Source of the DNA: Bacteroidales bacterium
GTDB taxonomy: Bacteria; Bacteroidota; Bacteroidia; Bacteroidales; UBA932
Assembly (NCBI GenBank): GCA_017962235.1
Contig: JAGCVS010000019.1
Coordinates: 62,001-126,000 of the forward strand
DNA length: 64,000 bases
Direction of reading: 5' to 3'
The notes beneath the pieces were generated by a model. That model was not told where the DNA came from, searched no databases, and worked only from the letters and a program-made list of their open reading frames with translations. Of this stretch, positions 8,798-17,981 are shown piece by piece. The position numbers and the translations under genes were made by a program. Within the stretch, counting starts at the first letter, position 1. Each line of letters starts with the position of its first letter.

Positions 8798-10171
8798 ATG
8801 AAAAAGCTTTTTAAGTTCATGGCAATCGCTGCCATCGCTGTATTTGCAACAGCATGTTTTGAGGAACCCGAACCTGAACCCGGTCCCGGCCCTGATCCCG
8901 GACCCGGTCCCGATCCCGGCCCCACTCCCGTCGCTATCTTCGGCATCAACGTACAGCTTAAGTCAGAGGGCGCAAACTTTGCAGTTGAAGGCATCAAGGT
9001 AACCCTTACCGATGACGCCGGTATTGCAAGCTACGACGCTACCACAGACGCCAACGGCTCCGTTACCTATCAGGTTCCCGCAGGCACCTACTCCGCTTCT
9101 GCAACCTACAAGACCGCAGAGGATGGCAAGCGCATCGCCTTCAACGGCGCCAACAACAACATCGCTGTGGCAGAGGGTTCAACTTCCTTCACTCTCGACC
9201 TCAAGAAAGTTGTGAGCCAGCAGATCATCATCAAGGAGCTCTACTTTGGCGGCTGCCAGAAGAACGACGCTTCCGGTGCATATCGCGACGATGCATATGT
9301 GATTCTGTACAATAACTCAGAGTATGAGGCAGATGCAACCGACATCGTGTTCTCTCTGATCATGCCCAGCAACGCCCACGCTGCCAACAAGTATATCACA
9401 GACGGCAAGCTGATGTATGAGGACCTCGGCTGGATTCCCGCATACAGCGCAATCTGGTGGTTCACTTCAGAAGTCAAGATTCCCGCTTACTCCCAAATCG
9501 TAATCGCAATCTTCGGTGCAATTGACCACACCCAGACCGTGACCGCATCCGTAGACCTGAGCAAGCCCGAGTATTTCTGGATGTCCAACACAGAGATCAT
9601 GACTGTGTTCAAGAACGCCAAGTACAAAACTTCAGAGGCTATCCCCACCAACCACTACATGACCACCTTCCCCGTATCAGCCGGCAACGCATGGGTTCTT
9701 TCTGTGAACTCTCCCGGTCTGTATATCGGCAAGATGCCCAAGGCAGAGGCTGACGCTCTTAGCCAGGACAAGGACAACTACGACAAGACTGCTACCCTCA
9801 CCGTGGCCAAGTTCCCTCAGGACAAGGTTGTGGACGCTGTTGAGGTATTCGATGCTGGTAACCTTGCAAAGAGCCTGTTCCGCTTCCCCTCAAGCATCAA
9901 CACCGGTTATGTGGCTCACACCGGCGACCAGGGCCATTCAGTATATCGTAATGTAGACAAAGAGGCTACCGAGGCTCTCCCCGAGAACGCAGGCAAGCTG
10001 GTTTACATGTACGCAATGGGTACCTACAATGTACTTAACGGCACCGGTTCCACCGACGAGTCCGGTATCGATGCAGAGGCCTCCATGGCAAATGGTGCGC
10101 ACATCATCTACTCCGATACCAACGACTCCGGCAAGGACTTCCACCAGAGAGTCCAGGCTTCTCTCAAATAA
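8798..10171 (+). CDS. DUF4876 domain lipoprotein
   Basis: A 457-residue lipoprotein with a lipobox around Cys20 (FATACFEE). A Pro/Gly/Asp/Glu linker (residues of about 22-45) follows, then an Ig-like domain (IKVTLTDDAGIASYDATTD) and a larger domain with a lamin-tail-like strand pattern (DDAYVILYNNSEYEADATD). This architecture matches DUF4876 proteins, which in Bacteroidota sit next to a TonB receptor. By position it may be the surface ligand-binding partner of the receptor, playing the part SusD plays for SusC; this is inference. It starts 16 bases after the receptor stop and ends 20 bases before the DUF6850 gene. Codon use here is unusually uniform (GCA, TCC, GAC), hinting at high expression. 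Confidence 0.8.
   Translation: MKKLFKFMAIAAIAVFATACFEEPEPEPGPGPDPGPGPDPGPTPVAIFGINVQLKSEGANFAVEGIKVTLTDDAGIASYDATTDANGSVTYQVPAGTYSASATYKTAEDGKRIAFNGANNNIAVAEGSTSFTLDLKKVVSQQIIIKELYFGGCQKNDASGAYRDDAYVILYNNSEYEADATDIVFSLIMPSNAHAANKYITDGKLMYEDLGWIPAYSAIWWFTSEVKIPAYSQIVIAIFGAIDHTQTVTASVDLSKPEYFWMSNTEIMTVFKNAKYKTSEAIPTNHYMTTFPVSAGNAWVLSVNSPGLYIGKMPKAEADALSQDKDNYDKTATLTVAKFPQDKVVDAVEVFDAGNLAKSLFRFPSSINTGYVAHTGDQGHSVYRNVDKEATEALPENAGKLVYMYAMGTYNVLNGTGSTDESGIDAEASMANGAHIIYSDTNDSGKDFHQRVQASLK
8861..8930 (+). repeat. Degenerate Pro-rich linker repeat
   Basis: Tandem copies of a 6- to 12-base unit (CCCGGTCCCGGC, CCTGATCCCGGA and variants) encode alternating Glu-Pro, then Gly-Pro and Asp-Pro dipeptides just after the lipidated Cys of the DUF4876 lipoprotein. 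It looks like a rigid spacer lifting the domain off the membrane, and is prone to slippage in codon multiples. Confidence 0.65.
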
Positions 10172-10191
10172 CATAAAAGAGTTATTCTGAC

Positions 10192-11775
10192 ATGAAATTC
10201 CGGTTTCCGGCAATATGCGCAATGTTTCTCTGTCTCGCGGTGAACGCCGCGGGACAGGAGGCGGCGCGCGACTTCCGCTTCGTATACGATACCAACCCGT
10301 ACCTGACGCTGAGCAATCCCTCCGCCGTATCTTTCTGGGACGGCAGGATTGCCACCGCCGACGTCTCGTTTGAAAAGGCGGACGGCGGCCTGCGCGATAT
10401 AGGCGAATCCCCCGACAGCTGGGAGGTGGTTGCCGGCACCGAATCATACTTCCGTATATCCGACCTGGTGGCATTCCACGGCCTTGTAAAGTGGAGCGAC
10501 TTCTCCGGGAAGGATATGGGCGGACCAATAATGATGTTCCCCGGCTACGACCCCGTGGCCTTCTATGAGAGCACGGAGGAGACCGTGGGGACAAGACAGC
10601 GCGAACTCTATACGCTTGGCGGTGAGATTGCCCTCACGCCAAGCCGCAGGTTCCGCGTTGGTGCCGGCATTAACTATCAGGCCGGTGACCAGACAAAAAT
10701 CAAGGACCCCCGTTTCTCCAACATCTGGATGGACCTGAACGTGAATGCCGGAGTGAGCGTAATAATCACCGACTGGCTCACCATGGGCACCAGCGTGAGC
10801 TGGCGCAACACCCTGGAGAATGTAAAGGGTCATATATACGGCACCACAGACAGACAGTACTTCATAGATACCGACAAGGGCATATTCTTCGGTACCGTGG
10901 CACAGCTGGACGGCGATTACAACTATATCCCCGATTCCACCCCGCGCCCAATGAACAGCGACTATCTGAGCGGCGCCCTGCAACTTGTGTTCTGGGACAA
11001 GTTCACCAACGAATTCAGCTACACCGTCCGCGACGGTTATTACGGCAAGCGTTCTTCCACCACCGCCACCTTCTTTGAGTTTGGCGGTTCAAAGTTGAGT
11101 TACAGCGGCCAGGTGCTGATTCCGGCGGGCCGCAGCCTGCACCGCATAGCGCTCACGGCCGGAACGGAGATGCTGAACAATTACGAGAACAAGTTCAAAT
11201 ATACCACTCCTGAAGGCGGCAACACCGTGGTTGACTACACCGGCCAGGAACTTGTGCTTAACAAACAAATGCGCTTTGCCGGCTTTGACTACCGCTGGTA
11301 TGGCGGTGTTACGGAGGGCCGCGCCTCCATCATGGCAGGCGTCAGCGCCGACTGGGACTCCATGAAGCTTACAGAAACGGTGTATCCTTTCTGGCGCACC
11401 CAGACCCTCACCCGCCTGAGCGCGGAACTCTTCTGCCAGAAAAACTTCTTTGCAGGCAGCAATATCTTTACCCTGGACGCTGCCGGCCGCTACGCATTTG
11501 GCCAGGGTACCAAGAAACGCGACGGAACCTACGTAGAAGGCATCACCTCCGGCGCGCTTCGCAGTTTTGACAACTATTTGGACAAGCATTTCGAGTTTGA
11601 GACCGCACCCCGCACCGGGGCGTCTCTCGCACTTACTTACACCAGACTTATAGGGCAGTCCTTCGCCCCCTGGATCAAGGTGGAGGACAGCTTCACCACC
11701 CTTCTCTCCGCCCCCGAGTTCCTCACCGGGAAAACCAGAAATATCATCACGGTCAGCGTAGGCTGCACCTTCTAA
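10192..11775 (+). CDS. DUF6850-type outer-membrane beta-barrel protein
   Basis: A 527-residue protein with signal peptide (about 1-21, ending VNAAGQ). It consists almost entirely of alternating amphipathic beta-strands with aromatic girdles and ends in a barrel-type C-terminal strand (IITVSVGCTF). It resembles the DUF6850 barrel family found beside DUF4876 lipoproteins and TonB receptors. No plug or TonB box is present, so it is probably a passive pore or a scaffold of the receptor complex. It lies 20 bases after DUF4876 and 16 bases before the M16 peptidase, clearly within one operon. The family assignment rests on context plus fold pattern, so it is less certain than the barrel prediction itself. 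Confidence 0.7.
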   Translation: MKFRFPAICAMFLCLAVNAAGQEAARDFRFVYDTNPYLTLSNPSAVSFWDGRIATADVSFEKADGGLRDIGESPDSWEVVAGTESYFRISDLVAFHGLVKWSDFSGKDMGGPIMMFPGYDPVAFYESTEETVGTRQRELYTLGGEIALTPSRRFRVGAGINYQAGDQTKIKDPRFSNIWMDLNVNAGVSVIITDWLTMGTSVSWRNTLENVKGHIYGTTDRQYFIDTDKGIFFGTVAQLDGDYNYIPDSTPRPMNSDYLSGALQLVFWDKFTNEFSYTVRDGYYGKRSSTTATFFEFGGSKLSYSGQVLIPAGRSLHRIALTAGTEMLNNYENKFKYTTPEGGNTVVDYTGQELVLNKQMRFAGFDYRWYGGVTEGRASIMAGVSADWDSMKLTETVYPFWRTQTLTRLSAELFCQKNFFAGSNIFTLDAAGRYAFGQGTKKRDGTYVEGITSGALRSFDNYLDKHFEFETAPRTGASLALTYTRLIGQSFAPWIKVEDSFTTLLSAPEFLTGKTRNIITVSVGCTF

Positions 11776-11791
11776 CCCCTCATATCGCCAC

Positions 11792-14605
11792 ATGATTAAA
11801 CGTACCATGCTTCTGCTGTGTGCGCTTGCGGTTGTGACCGCCGCCGGTGCCCAGACAATTCCCGCCGATTCCGACATACTCACCGGAAAACTCGCCAACG
11901 GGATGACATATTATCTGTGCCACAACGCCAACCCCGCCGGCTGCGCCGAGTTCTACATCGCCCACAACGTGGGGGCGCTGCAGGAAGAGGACAACCAGAA
12001 CGGCCTGGCGCACTTCCTGGAGCACATGGCCTTCAACGGCACCAAGCATTATCCTGAAAAGGGCATCCTGGAATTCCTGGCCACAGAGGGGGTACGTTTC
12101 GGGTATAACGTAAACGCCTACACCGCCAAGACAGAGACGGTATACAACCTTTCCAACGTGCCGCTGGTGCGCGACAGTTTCATAGACAGCGTGCTTATGG
12201 TACTGCACGACTGGTCTTGCGACATATCGTGCGAGCAGCAGGCGCTGGACGACGAGCGCGGCGTGATAAGCGAAGAGTGGCGGCTTGGCAACGATACCCG
12301 CAGCCGCATGGCCCGCCAGCAGAGCGCCCTGATTTACAAGGACTCCAAGCAGGCGGAGCGCACCGTTATCGGCACCCTTGAGGTGATTAACGGCTTCAAG
12401 CGGGAAGAGATACTGGACTTTTACCACAAGTGGTACCGCCCCGACCTTCAGGCGATAATTGTTGTGGGCGACTTTGACACCGAGGCCATGGAGGCCCGCG
12501 TGAAGCGCCTGTTCAGCGACATCCCGGCGGCAGTGAACCCCGAGCCCAAGGGGGAATACATCCCTCCCGTGCACCCGGAGCCGCTGTTTGCCGACATGAC
12601 CGACCCCGAGATAAAGTACCAGGCATACAAGGCGTTCTATAAGCAGCGCGCCACCATCACGGACCACGGCAGCGCAGAGTTCTACAAGGATTTCATGTGC
12701 CGCCAGGTGGTGAACGCCGTGCTGGCAGACCGCCTTATGGAGCGCTGCAAGGCAAAGGAGTGCCCGGTACAGAACGCCACTGCCGTTACCAACAGCTACA
12801 GCCCCGACATGTACGTGACCATGTTCACCGTGGTTCCGCGGGGCAAGCATCCGCTGCTGGAATGCGTCGGCTTTACGGAGACAGAGATCCAGCGCCTGCT
12901 TCGCCACGGCATCAGCAACCGCGAACTGGAGGCGGCCAAGCTGCATATCGGCCAGCGGATGCATCTGGATAACATACGCGAACGGGAGGATATCCAGAGC
13001 CGCGAGATAGTGAACTGCATCCTCGCAAGCTTCCTGAACAACGCTCCGCTGGTGCTTCCCGGCACCATGCAGGCGGTGCGCCGCGATGCGCTGGAGGGCA
13101 TCACGGCAGAGGATATCGCCCCCTACCCCGAACTCATGTTCGAGCAGTGCGAGAAGATCTATTCCAACAGTTATAATAACGTGAAGGAGCCTGACGCCGC
13201 TCCCACCGCAGAGCAGATGCAACAGCTGCTGGCCGCAGCCCGCGCCGCCGACATCGCTCCCGCATATAAAGAGTATCCGGAGCTGGACCTTAATGTAGAG
13301 GCCACCCCCGGCACCATTGTCAAGACCGCACCCGTCAAGGGGATGGACTTTGAAAAGTGGAAACTCTCCAACGGCATCACCGTATTCTACAAGCACGCCG
13401 CACCTGCAGAGGGTACCAACCATCTCTCCATGACCTGGCTGTTTGACACCGGCCTCAAGGCGCTGGAGCAGGACAGCATCACCGCCGCCCGCTTTGCCAT
13501 AAATTATCTGAAGCGCAACGCCGGCAGCCGCGGCCACAACCACTCCGAATACAACAACTATCCCGAGATGTCGGGCGTGAGCCTGATGATTGGCGGCGGC
13601 ACCAACTCCGCCAAGCTGGACGTCACCGCCCGCGCAGACAAGATAGAAACCGCTTTCAAGGCGGCCTGGCTGCAGATTATGGAGCCCTACGTGGGCAACG
13701 AACGCGAACTGGGGAACACCAAGGCCTCCACCCTAAAGTCGCTGGGCAAGGAACCCAACCCCCGCAACCTGTTTGATGAAAAGACACTGGATATGTTCTA
13801 CGGCGGACACCCGTGGATGCACAAGATAGACAGCACAGCTGTAGAGGCGGTGCAGATGCCTATGCTGGAGGATGTCTGGAAGCGCAGCTATAGCGACATC
13901 GCCTCCCTGCGGGTGATAATCTGCAGCGACCTTGACGAGGCCCTTATCCGCGACATGGTGTGCAAGTATGTGGCGAGCCTGAGTGCCGCTTATCCCTACA
14001 AGAAAGGCAAGTACCTCCCCGCCAAGCCTGCGTTCAAGGGCGATTTGCGCTATCAGGAGCAGCACGACCCCGTGTCGGAGCCACTCACCGATATCAGTTA
14101 CGACTTCCTCTCCAAGGTAGGCAATTCCCCCCGCGAGCGCGCAGAAGTTGAATTCCTGGATTACATTATGTCCGCCCGGTACCTCAACCTTATCCGCGAG
14201 GAACGCGGCGGCGCCTACAGCGTGTTCATGAACACCGATGTGAGCAACGAGAAGGCCGTTCCCACAAAATCCTCAGTCCACTTCCAGACCCGCCCCGAAA
14301 TGAAGGATATCCTGCTGGGTGACATTCAGGACGAGATGGACCGCATGTGCAGCAGCGGTCCCACCGCAGAGGAGATGGAACTGGCCCTGAAGTATCTTGT
14401 AAAGCATTACTATGAGACGGAGAAAAAGGTTTCCCGCTCCCTCCCCTCGCAGGAAAACCGCATGCTGGAATATGTCCGCTGGGGCCTCAAATACGGCTAC
14501 GATGCAGAAAAGATTTACCGCTCCGTCACCACCAAAGACATCCGCAGGATTGCCCGCAAAATAAACTCCGGACAGAAGGCAGTGCTTATCTACGAAGAAA
14601 AATAA
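11792..14605 (+). CDS. M16 family zinc metallopeptidase (pitrilysin-like)
   Basis: A 937-residue secreted peptidase with signal peptide (LLLCALAVVTAAGAQ). The inverted zinc motif HxxEH is HFLEHM, with His74, Glu77 and His78; the third ligand is Glu155 in the DDERGVISEE segment. Length fits the two-halved pitrilysin/insulinase architecture: active M16 domain, M16C, then an inactive M16 copy and M16C. The R/Y pair that grips peptide ends is visible near the C-terminus (EERGGAYS). Family members degrade unfolded or short peptides inside a closed chamber, so in the periplasm this enzyme would trim peptides imported by the upstream receptor; that link is inferred from the operon. Confidence 0.92.
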   Translation: MIKRTMLLLCALAVVTAAGAQTIPADSDILTGKLANGMTYYLCHNANPAGCAEFYIAHNVGALQEEDNQNGLAHFLEHMAFNGTKHYPEKGILEFLATEGVRFGYNVNAYTAKTETVYNLSNVPLVRDSFIDSVLMVLHDWSCDISCEQQALDDERGVISEEWRLGNDTRSRMARQQSALIYKDSKQAERTVIGTLEVINGFKREEILDFYHKWYRPDLQAIIVVGDFDTEAMEARVKRLFSDIPAAVNPEPKGEYIPPVHPEPLFADMTDPEIKYQAYKAFYKQRATITDHGSAEFYKDFMCRQVVNAVLADRLMERCKAKECPVQNATAVTNSYSPDMYVTMFTVVPRGKHPLLECVGFTETEIQRLLRHGISNRELEAAKLHIGQRMHLDNIREREDIQSREIVNCILASFLNNAPLVLPGTMQAVRRDALEGITAEDIAPYPELMFEQCEKIYSNSYNNVKEPDAAPTAEQMQQLLAAARAADIAPAYKEYPELDLNVEATPGTIVKTAPVKGMDFEKWKLSNGITVFYKHAAPAEGTNHLSMTWLFDTGLKALEQDSITAARFAINYLKRNAGSRGHNHSEYNNYPEMSGVSLMIGGGTNSAKLDVTARADKIETAFKAAWLQIMEPYVGNERELGNTKASTLKSLGKEPNPRNLFDEKTLDMFYGGHPWMHKIDSTAVEAVQMPMLEDVWKRSYSDIASLRVIICSDLDEALIRDMVCKYVASLSAAYPYKKGKYLPAKPAFKGDLRYQEQHDPVSEPLTDISYDFLSKVGNSPRERAEVEFLDYIMSARYLNLIREERGGAYSVFMNTDVSNEKAVPTKSSVHFQTRPEMKDILLGDIQDEMDRMCSSGPTAEEMELALKYLVKHYYETEKKVSRSLPSQENRMLEYVRWGLKYGYDAEKIYRSVTTKDIRRIARKINSGQKAVLIYEEK

Positions 14606-14641
14606 TTTTGTAGATTTGTACCCATAAGAGTAAAAATCGTT

Positions 14642-15985
14642 ATGGGTATAGACAAGGACAGAATTAAAGCCGCATGGCGGGCCATCACCTCCATGGGAGA
14701 CGAGCTGGACACCGCGGCGGCAGCAGAAAAGATACGCAAGGGAGTCAACGTACGCGGGTCCAACGTCTGGATCCTGGTATGTTCCATCGTCATAGCCTCC
14801 GTGGGCCTCAACGTCAACTCCATCCCGGTGATTATCGGCGCGATGCTCATCTCGCCGCTCATGGGCCCTATCTTTGGCATGGGTCTGTCGCTCTGCATCA
14901 ACGACCAGAAGCTGCTTGTAGGCGCTCTCAAGAACTTTCTGGTGATGGTGGTGGTGAGTTTGCTGGCCGCGTTCCTCTATTTTTTGCTCACGCCGCTCAA
15001 GATGGCCAATCCCACCGAGCTGCTGGCACGCACGTCGCCCACTATTTATGACGTCTTCATAGCCCTGTTCGGCGGCATCGCCGGCACCCTGGAGCTCAGC
15101 CGCAAAGACCGCGGCACGGTGCTCTCCGGCGTAGCCATCGCCACCGCCCTCATGCCTCCCCTTTGCACCGCCGGCTTCGGCCTTGCGGGCGGCCACTGGC
15201 ACTATTTCTTTGGCGCGCTGTACCTGTTCCTCATCAATACCGTCTTCATTCTGATGGCGACCTATTTCACCGCCCGCCACCTCAAGTTTGACAGGATTAA
15301 TGAGGACATGACACAGGGCGGCCGCTTCCGCACCATCTCCAGCATCATCCTGGTAGCCATCATCGTGCCCAGCGTGATAAGCGCGATATCGATGATACGA
15401 AACAACAACACGGAGCGGGAGGTGCGCGCCTTCATAGAGGAGAACAAGATGTTCGGCGATGCATATATCTATGACTACAGCATCACCGGCGACAAAGCCG
15501 TGGTATACTTTGCCGGCGACCTCACTGAGGGCGACATGGAATACCTGAACAAGGCCGCGGAGAGGCACGGCATCAAGCCCGACAAACTGCAGATCAAGGT
15601 GAACTCCTTCGGCACCAAGGCAGATGACATCCTCAAGGGTGTCTATGAACGGGCAGATGAGGCCATCGCCGCCAAGGATGCCCGCATCCGCGAGCTGGAG
15701 GGGCAGCTGCAACAGGCAGAGCAGAGCGCCATCCCCTATCAGCAGATAGCCAAGGAGCTAAAATACAAGTATCCCGCAGTCACCGCCCTTTCGCTTTCCC
15801 GCGGCTCCGAAACGCGCATGGCGGGGGACAGCATCGCAGAGGTGGCCGTCACCAACGCCATCGTCCGCTCCCGGGACACCCTATCCGCCGCACAGATTGA
15901 AGAAATCACCGGCTGGCTGCGCCTCCGCATGGAAGACAGCACCGTGGTGGTGAACAATATAATCGATACAAATAATAATCAATAA
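14642..15985 (+). CDS. DUF389 multi-pass membrane protein
   Basis: A 447-residue inner-membrane protein. Residues of about 40-270 hold a set of hydrophobic helices with the family's conserved glycine-rich runs (PVIIGAMLISPLMGPIFGMG; GIAGTLELSR). The C-terminal part is soluble, with a short coiled coil (about 335-365, DARIRELEGQLQQAEQ). DUF389 proteins have no settled function. Start: ATG 14642, MGIDKDR. A TAGATTTG box at 14611-14618 in the 36-base gap after the peptidase could give it a secondary promoter, though no TTTG lies at -33. Its 11-base spacing to GH97 keeps it in the operon, where a solute or ion role can only be guessed. Confidence 0.82.
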   Translation: MGIDKDRIKAAWRAITSMGDELDTAAAAEKIRKGVNVRGSNVWILVCSIVIASVGLNVNSIPVIIGAMLISPLMGPIFGMGLSLCINDQKLLVGALKNFLVMVVVSLLAAFLYFLLTPLKMANPTELLARTSPTIYDVFIALFGGIAGTLELSRKDRGTVLSGVAIATALMPPLCTAGFGLAGGHWHYFFGALYLFLINTVFILMATYFTARHLKFDRINEDMTQGGRFRTISSIILVAIIVPSVISAISMIRNNNTEREVRAFIEENKMFGDAYIYDYSITGDKAVVYFAGDLTEGDMEYLNKAAERHGIKPDKLQIKVNSFGTKADDILKGVYERADEAIAAKDARIRELEGQLQQAEQSAIPYQQIAKELKYKYPAVTALSLSRGSETRMAGDSIAEVAVTNAIVRSRDTLSAAQIEEITGWLRLRMEDSTVVVNNIIDTNNNQ

Positions 15986-15996
15986 TACTTCTTACG

Positions 15997-17970
15997 ATGA
16001 AAATGAGACAGATTCTTTTCATTGCAGCGGTGATCCTGTGCATGGGGTCGCTGTCTGTTTATGGTGCAGACAAGAACATCCAGGTAATGTCGCCCGACGG
16101 GCATGTGGTAGCCAACGTCACCGCTGGAAAAACCCTTTCCTATTCCGTCTTTTACGATGGTGACTGCCTTATGAAGGACTCCCGCGTGGAGATGAAGCTC
16201 ACCGACGGCACCGCATACGGCGTCGGAAAGCTGCAGCGGTTCACCCGCCGCAGCGTGGACGAGACCTTCAAGGTCATCGCATACAAGAAGGCAGAGGTCC
16301 GCGACAAGTATAACGAGCTCACCCTCAGCTACAAGAACTGCGACGTGATATTCCGTGCATACGACGACTGCATCGCATACCGCTTTGTTTCCAAGAGTAA
16401 GAAACCCTTCAAGGTGCAGAGCGAAACGGCGGAGTTCAACTTTGCCGAGGACTGGAACACCTGGGTGGCTTTCTCGTGGAACGGATTTGAATCTTCTTTC
16501 GAGAACATCTATGAGTATTATCCCCTCAGCAACATCCACCCGGAGAAGCTGGCGTATCTGCCGCAGATGATAGACGCTCCCAAGGGGCGCAAGATAAACA
16601 TCATGGAGTCTGCTCTGTACAGCTATCCCGGCATGTATCTGCAGGGCAACGGCACCAGCAACCTCCACGGCGTGTGGGCTCCCCTGCCAAAGGAGATGGA
16701 GCAGGGAGGATACAACAACATCCAGGAGGTAATCAAGAGCCGCTACGACTATCTGGCGGAATGCAAGCCGCTGGAGAAGTTCCCCTGGCGCATCTTTGCC
16801 ATCAGTACGGAAGATATCCAGATGGTCAACAACGATATAGTGTACCGTCTGGGCGACGCTCCCGCAAAGGGCTCCGACTTCAGCTGGGTAAAACCCGGCA
16901 AGGTGGCATGGGACTGGTGGAACAATTTCTATGTTACCGGCGTGGACTTTGTGGTTGGCATCAACAACGATACTTATAAGCACTACATCGATTTCGCTGC
17001 GGAGAACGGCATAGAATACATAATCATGGACGACGGCTGGAGCACGGAGGGCAAGGCCGACCTGTTTGACATCGTGCCCGCTATCGATCTTGAGATGCTC
17101 ACCTCATATGCCGCAGAAAAGGGCGTTGGAATCATTCTCTGGGCCGGCTATTATGCATTCGCACGCGACATGGAGCATGTCTGCCAGCACTATTCCGCAA
17201 TGGGCGTCAAGGGCTTCAAGATTGACTTCATGAACCGTGACGACCAGCTGATGCTGGACTTCTACACCAAGGCTGCGCAGATCGCTGCCAAATACCACAT
17301 GGTGCTCGATTTCCACGGCGCATTCAAGCCCCACGGCCTGAACCGCACCTACCCCAACGTGCTTAACTACGAGGGTGTATACGGCCTGGAGAACATGCGC
17401 TGGACCGGCATAGAGATAGACATGCCGCTGAACGACGTGACCTTCCCTTACATCCGTATGGCTGCCGGCGTGGTGGATTACACCCAGGGCGCTATGCGCA
17501 ACGGTACCAAGGGCACTTACCTCAAGAGCCGCGAGACCATGAGCCAGGGCACCCGCTGCCATCAGCTTGGAGAATATGTAATCTTTGAATCTCCCCTCTG
17601 CATGCTCTGCGACGGCCCCACCGCTTATCGCAAGGAGCCAGAGTGCCTGAGTTTCATTTCCCGCATCCCCACCGTGTTCGATGACTCCGTTGGTCTGGGC
17701 GGCGAAGTTGGCAAATATATCCTCATGGCGCGCCGCAGCGGCGACACCTGGTACGTGGGCGGCACCACCAACTGGGACGCACGCGACGTGTCCCTGGACC
17801 TGAGCTTCCTGGGCGGCGGCTCCTGGAAGGCTGAGATTTACCGCGACGGCGCCAACGCAGAGCGTCACGGCACCGACTTCAAACACGAATTCAAGACCAT
17901 CTCTGCCAATGAGCCGCTGAACGTTCACATGGCTTCCGGCGGCGGATTCGCCATCATCCTCACCAAATAA
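15997..17970 (+). CDS. Glycoside hydrolase family 97, retaining alpha-galactosidase type
   Basis: A 657-residue secreted enzyme with a signal peptide ending near VYGA. It has the GH97 order: N-terminal beta-sandwich (about 25-270), (beta/alpha)8 barrel (about 280-560) and C-terminal beta-sandwich. The barrel keeps an Asp in GFKIDFMNRDDQ (Asp410) and a Glu in NYEGVYGLE (Glu459). These align by motif with the nucleophile and acid/base of retaining GH97 enzymes such as the characterised Bacteroides alpha-galactosidase; inverting SusB-type alpha-glucosidases lack that Asp. Calcium-binding glutamates are likely but not mapped. It is 11 bases from both neighbours, between DUF389 and a GH123-like gene, so the two glycosidases probably act on one glycan. 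Confidence 0.88.
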   Translation: MKMRQILFIAAVILCMGSLSVYGADKNIQVMSPDGHVVANVTAGKTLSYSVFYDGDCLMKDSRVEMKLTDGTAYGVGKLQRFTRRSVDETFKVIAYKKAEVRDKYNELTLSYKNCDVIFRAYDDCIAYRFVSKSKKPFKVQSETAEFNFAEDWNTWVAFSWNGFESSFENIYEYYPLSNIHPEKLAYLPQMIDAPKGRKINIMESALYSYPGMYLQGNGTSNLHGVWAPLPKEMEQGGYNNIQEVIKSRYDYLAECKPLEKFPWRIFAISTEDIQMVNNDIVYRLGDAPAKGSDFSWVKPGKVAWDWWNNFYVTGVDFVVGINNDTYKHYIDFAAENGIEYIIMDDGWSTEGKADLFDIVPAIDLEMLTSYAAEKGVGIILWAGYYAFARDMEHVCQHYSAMGVKGFKIDFMNRDDQLMLDFYTKAAQIAAKYHMVLDFHGAFKPHGLNRTYPNVLNYEGVYGLENMRWTGIEIDMPLNDVTFPYIRMAAGVVDYTQGAMRNGTKGTYLKSRETMSQGTRCHQLGEYVIFESPLCMLCDGPTAYRKEPECLSFISRIPTVFDDSVGLGGEVGKYILMARRSGDTWYVGGTTNWDARDVSLDLSFLGGGSWKAEIYRDGANAERHGTDFKHEFKTISANEPLNVHMASGGGFAIILTK

Positions 17971-17981
17971 CACCAGAAACC

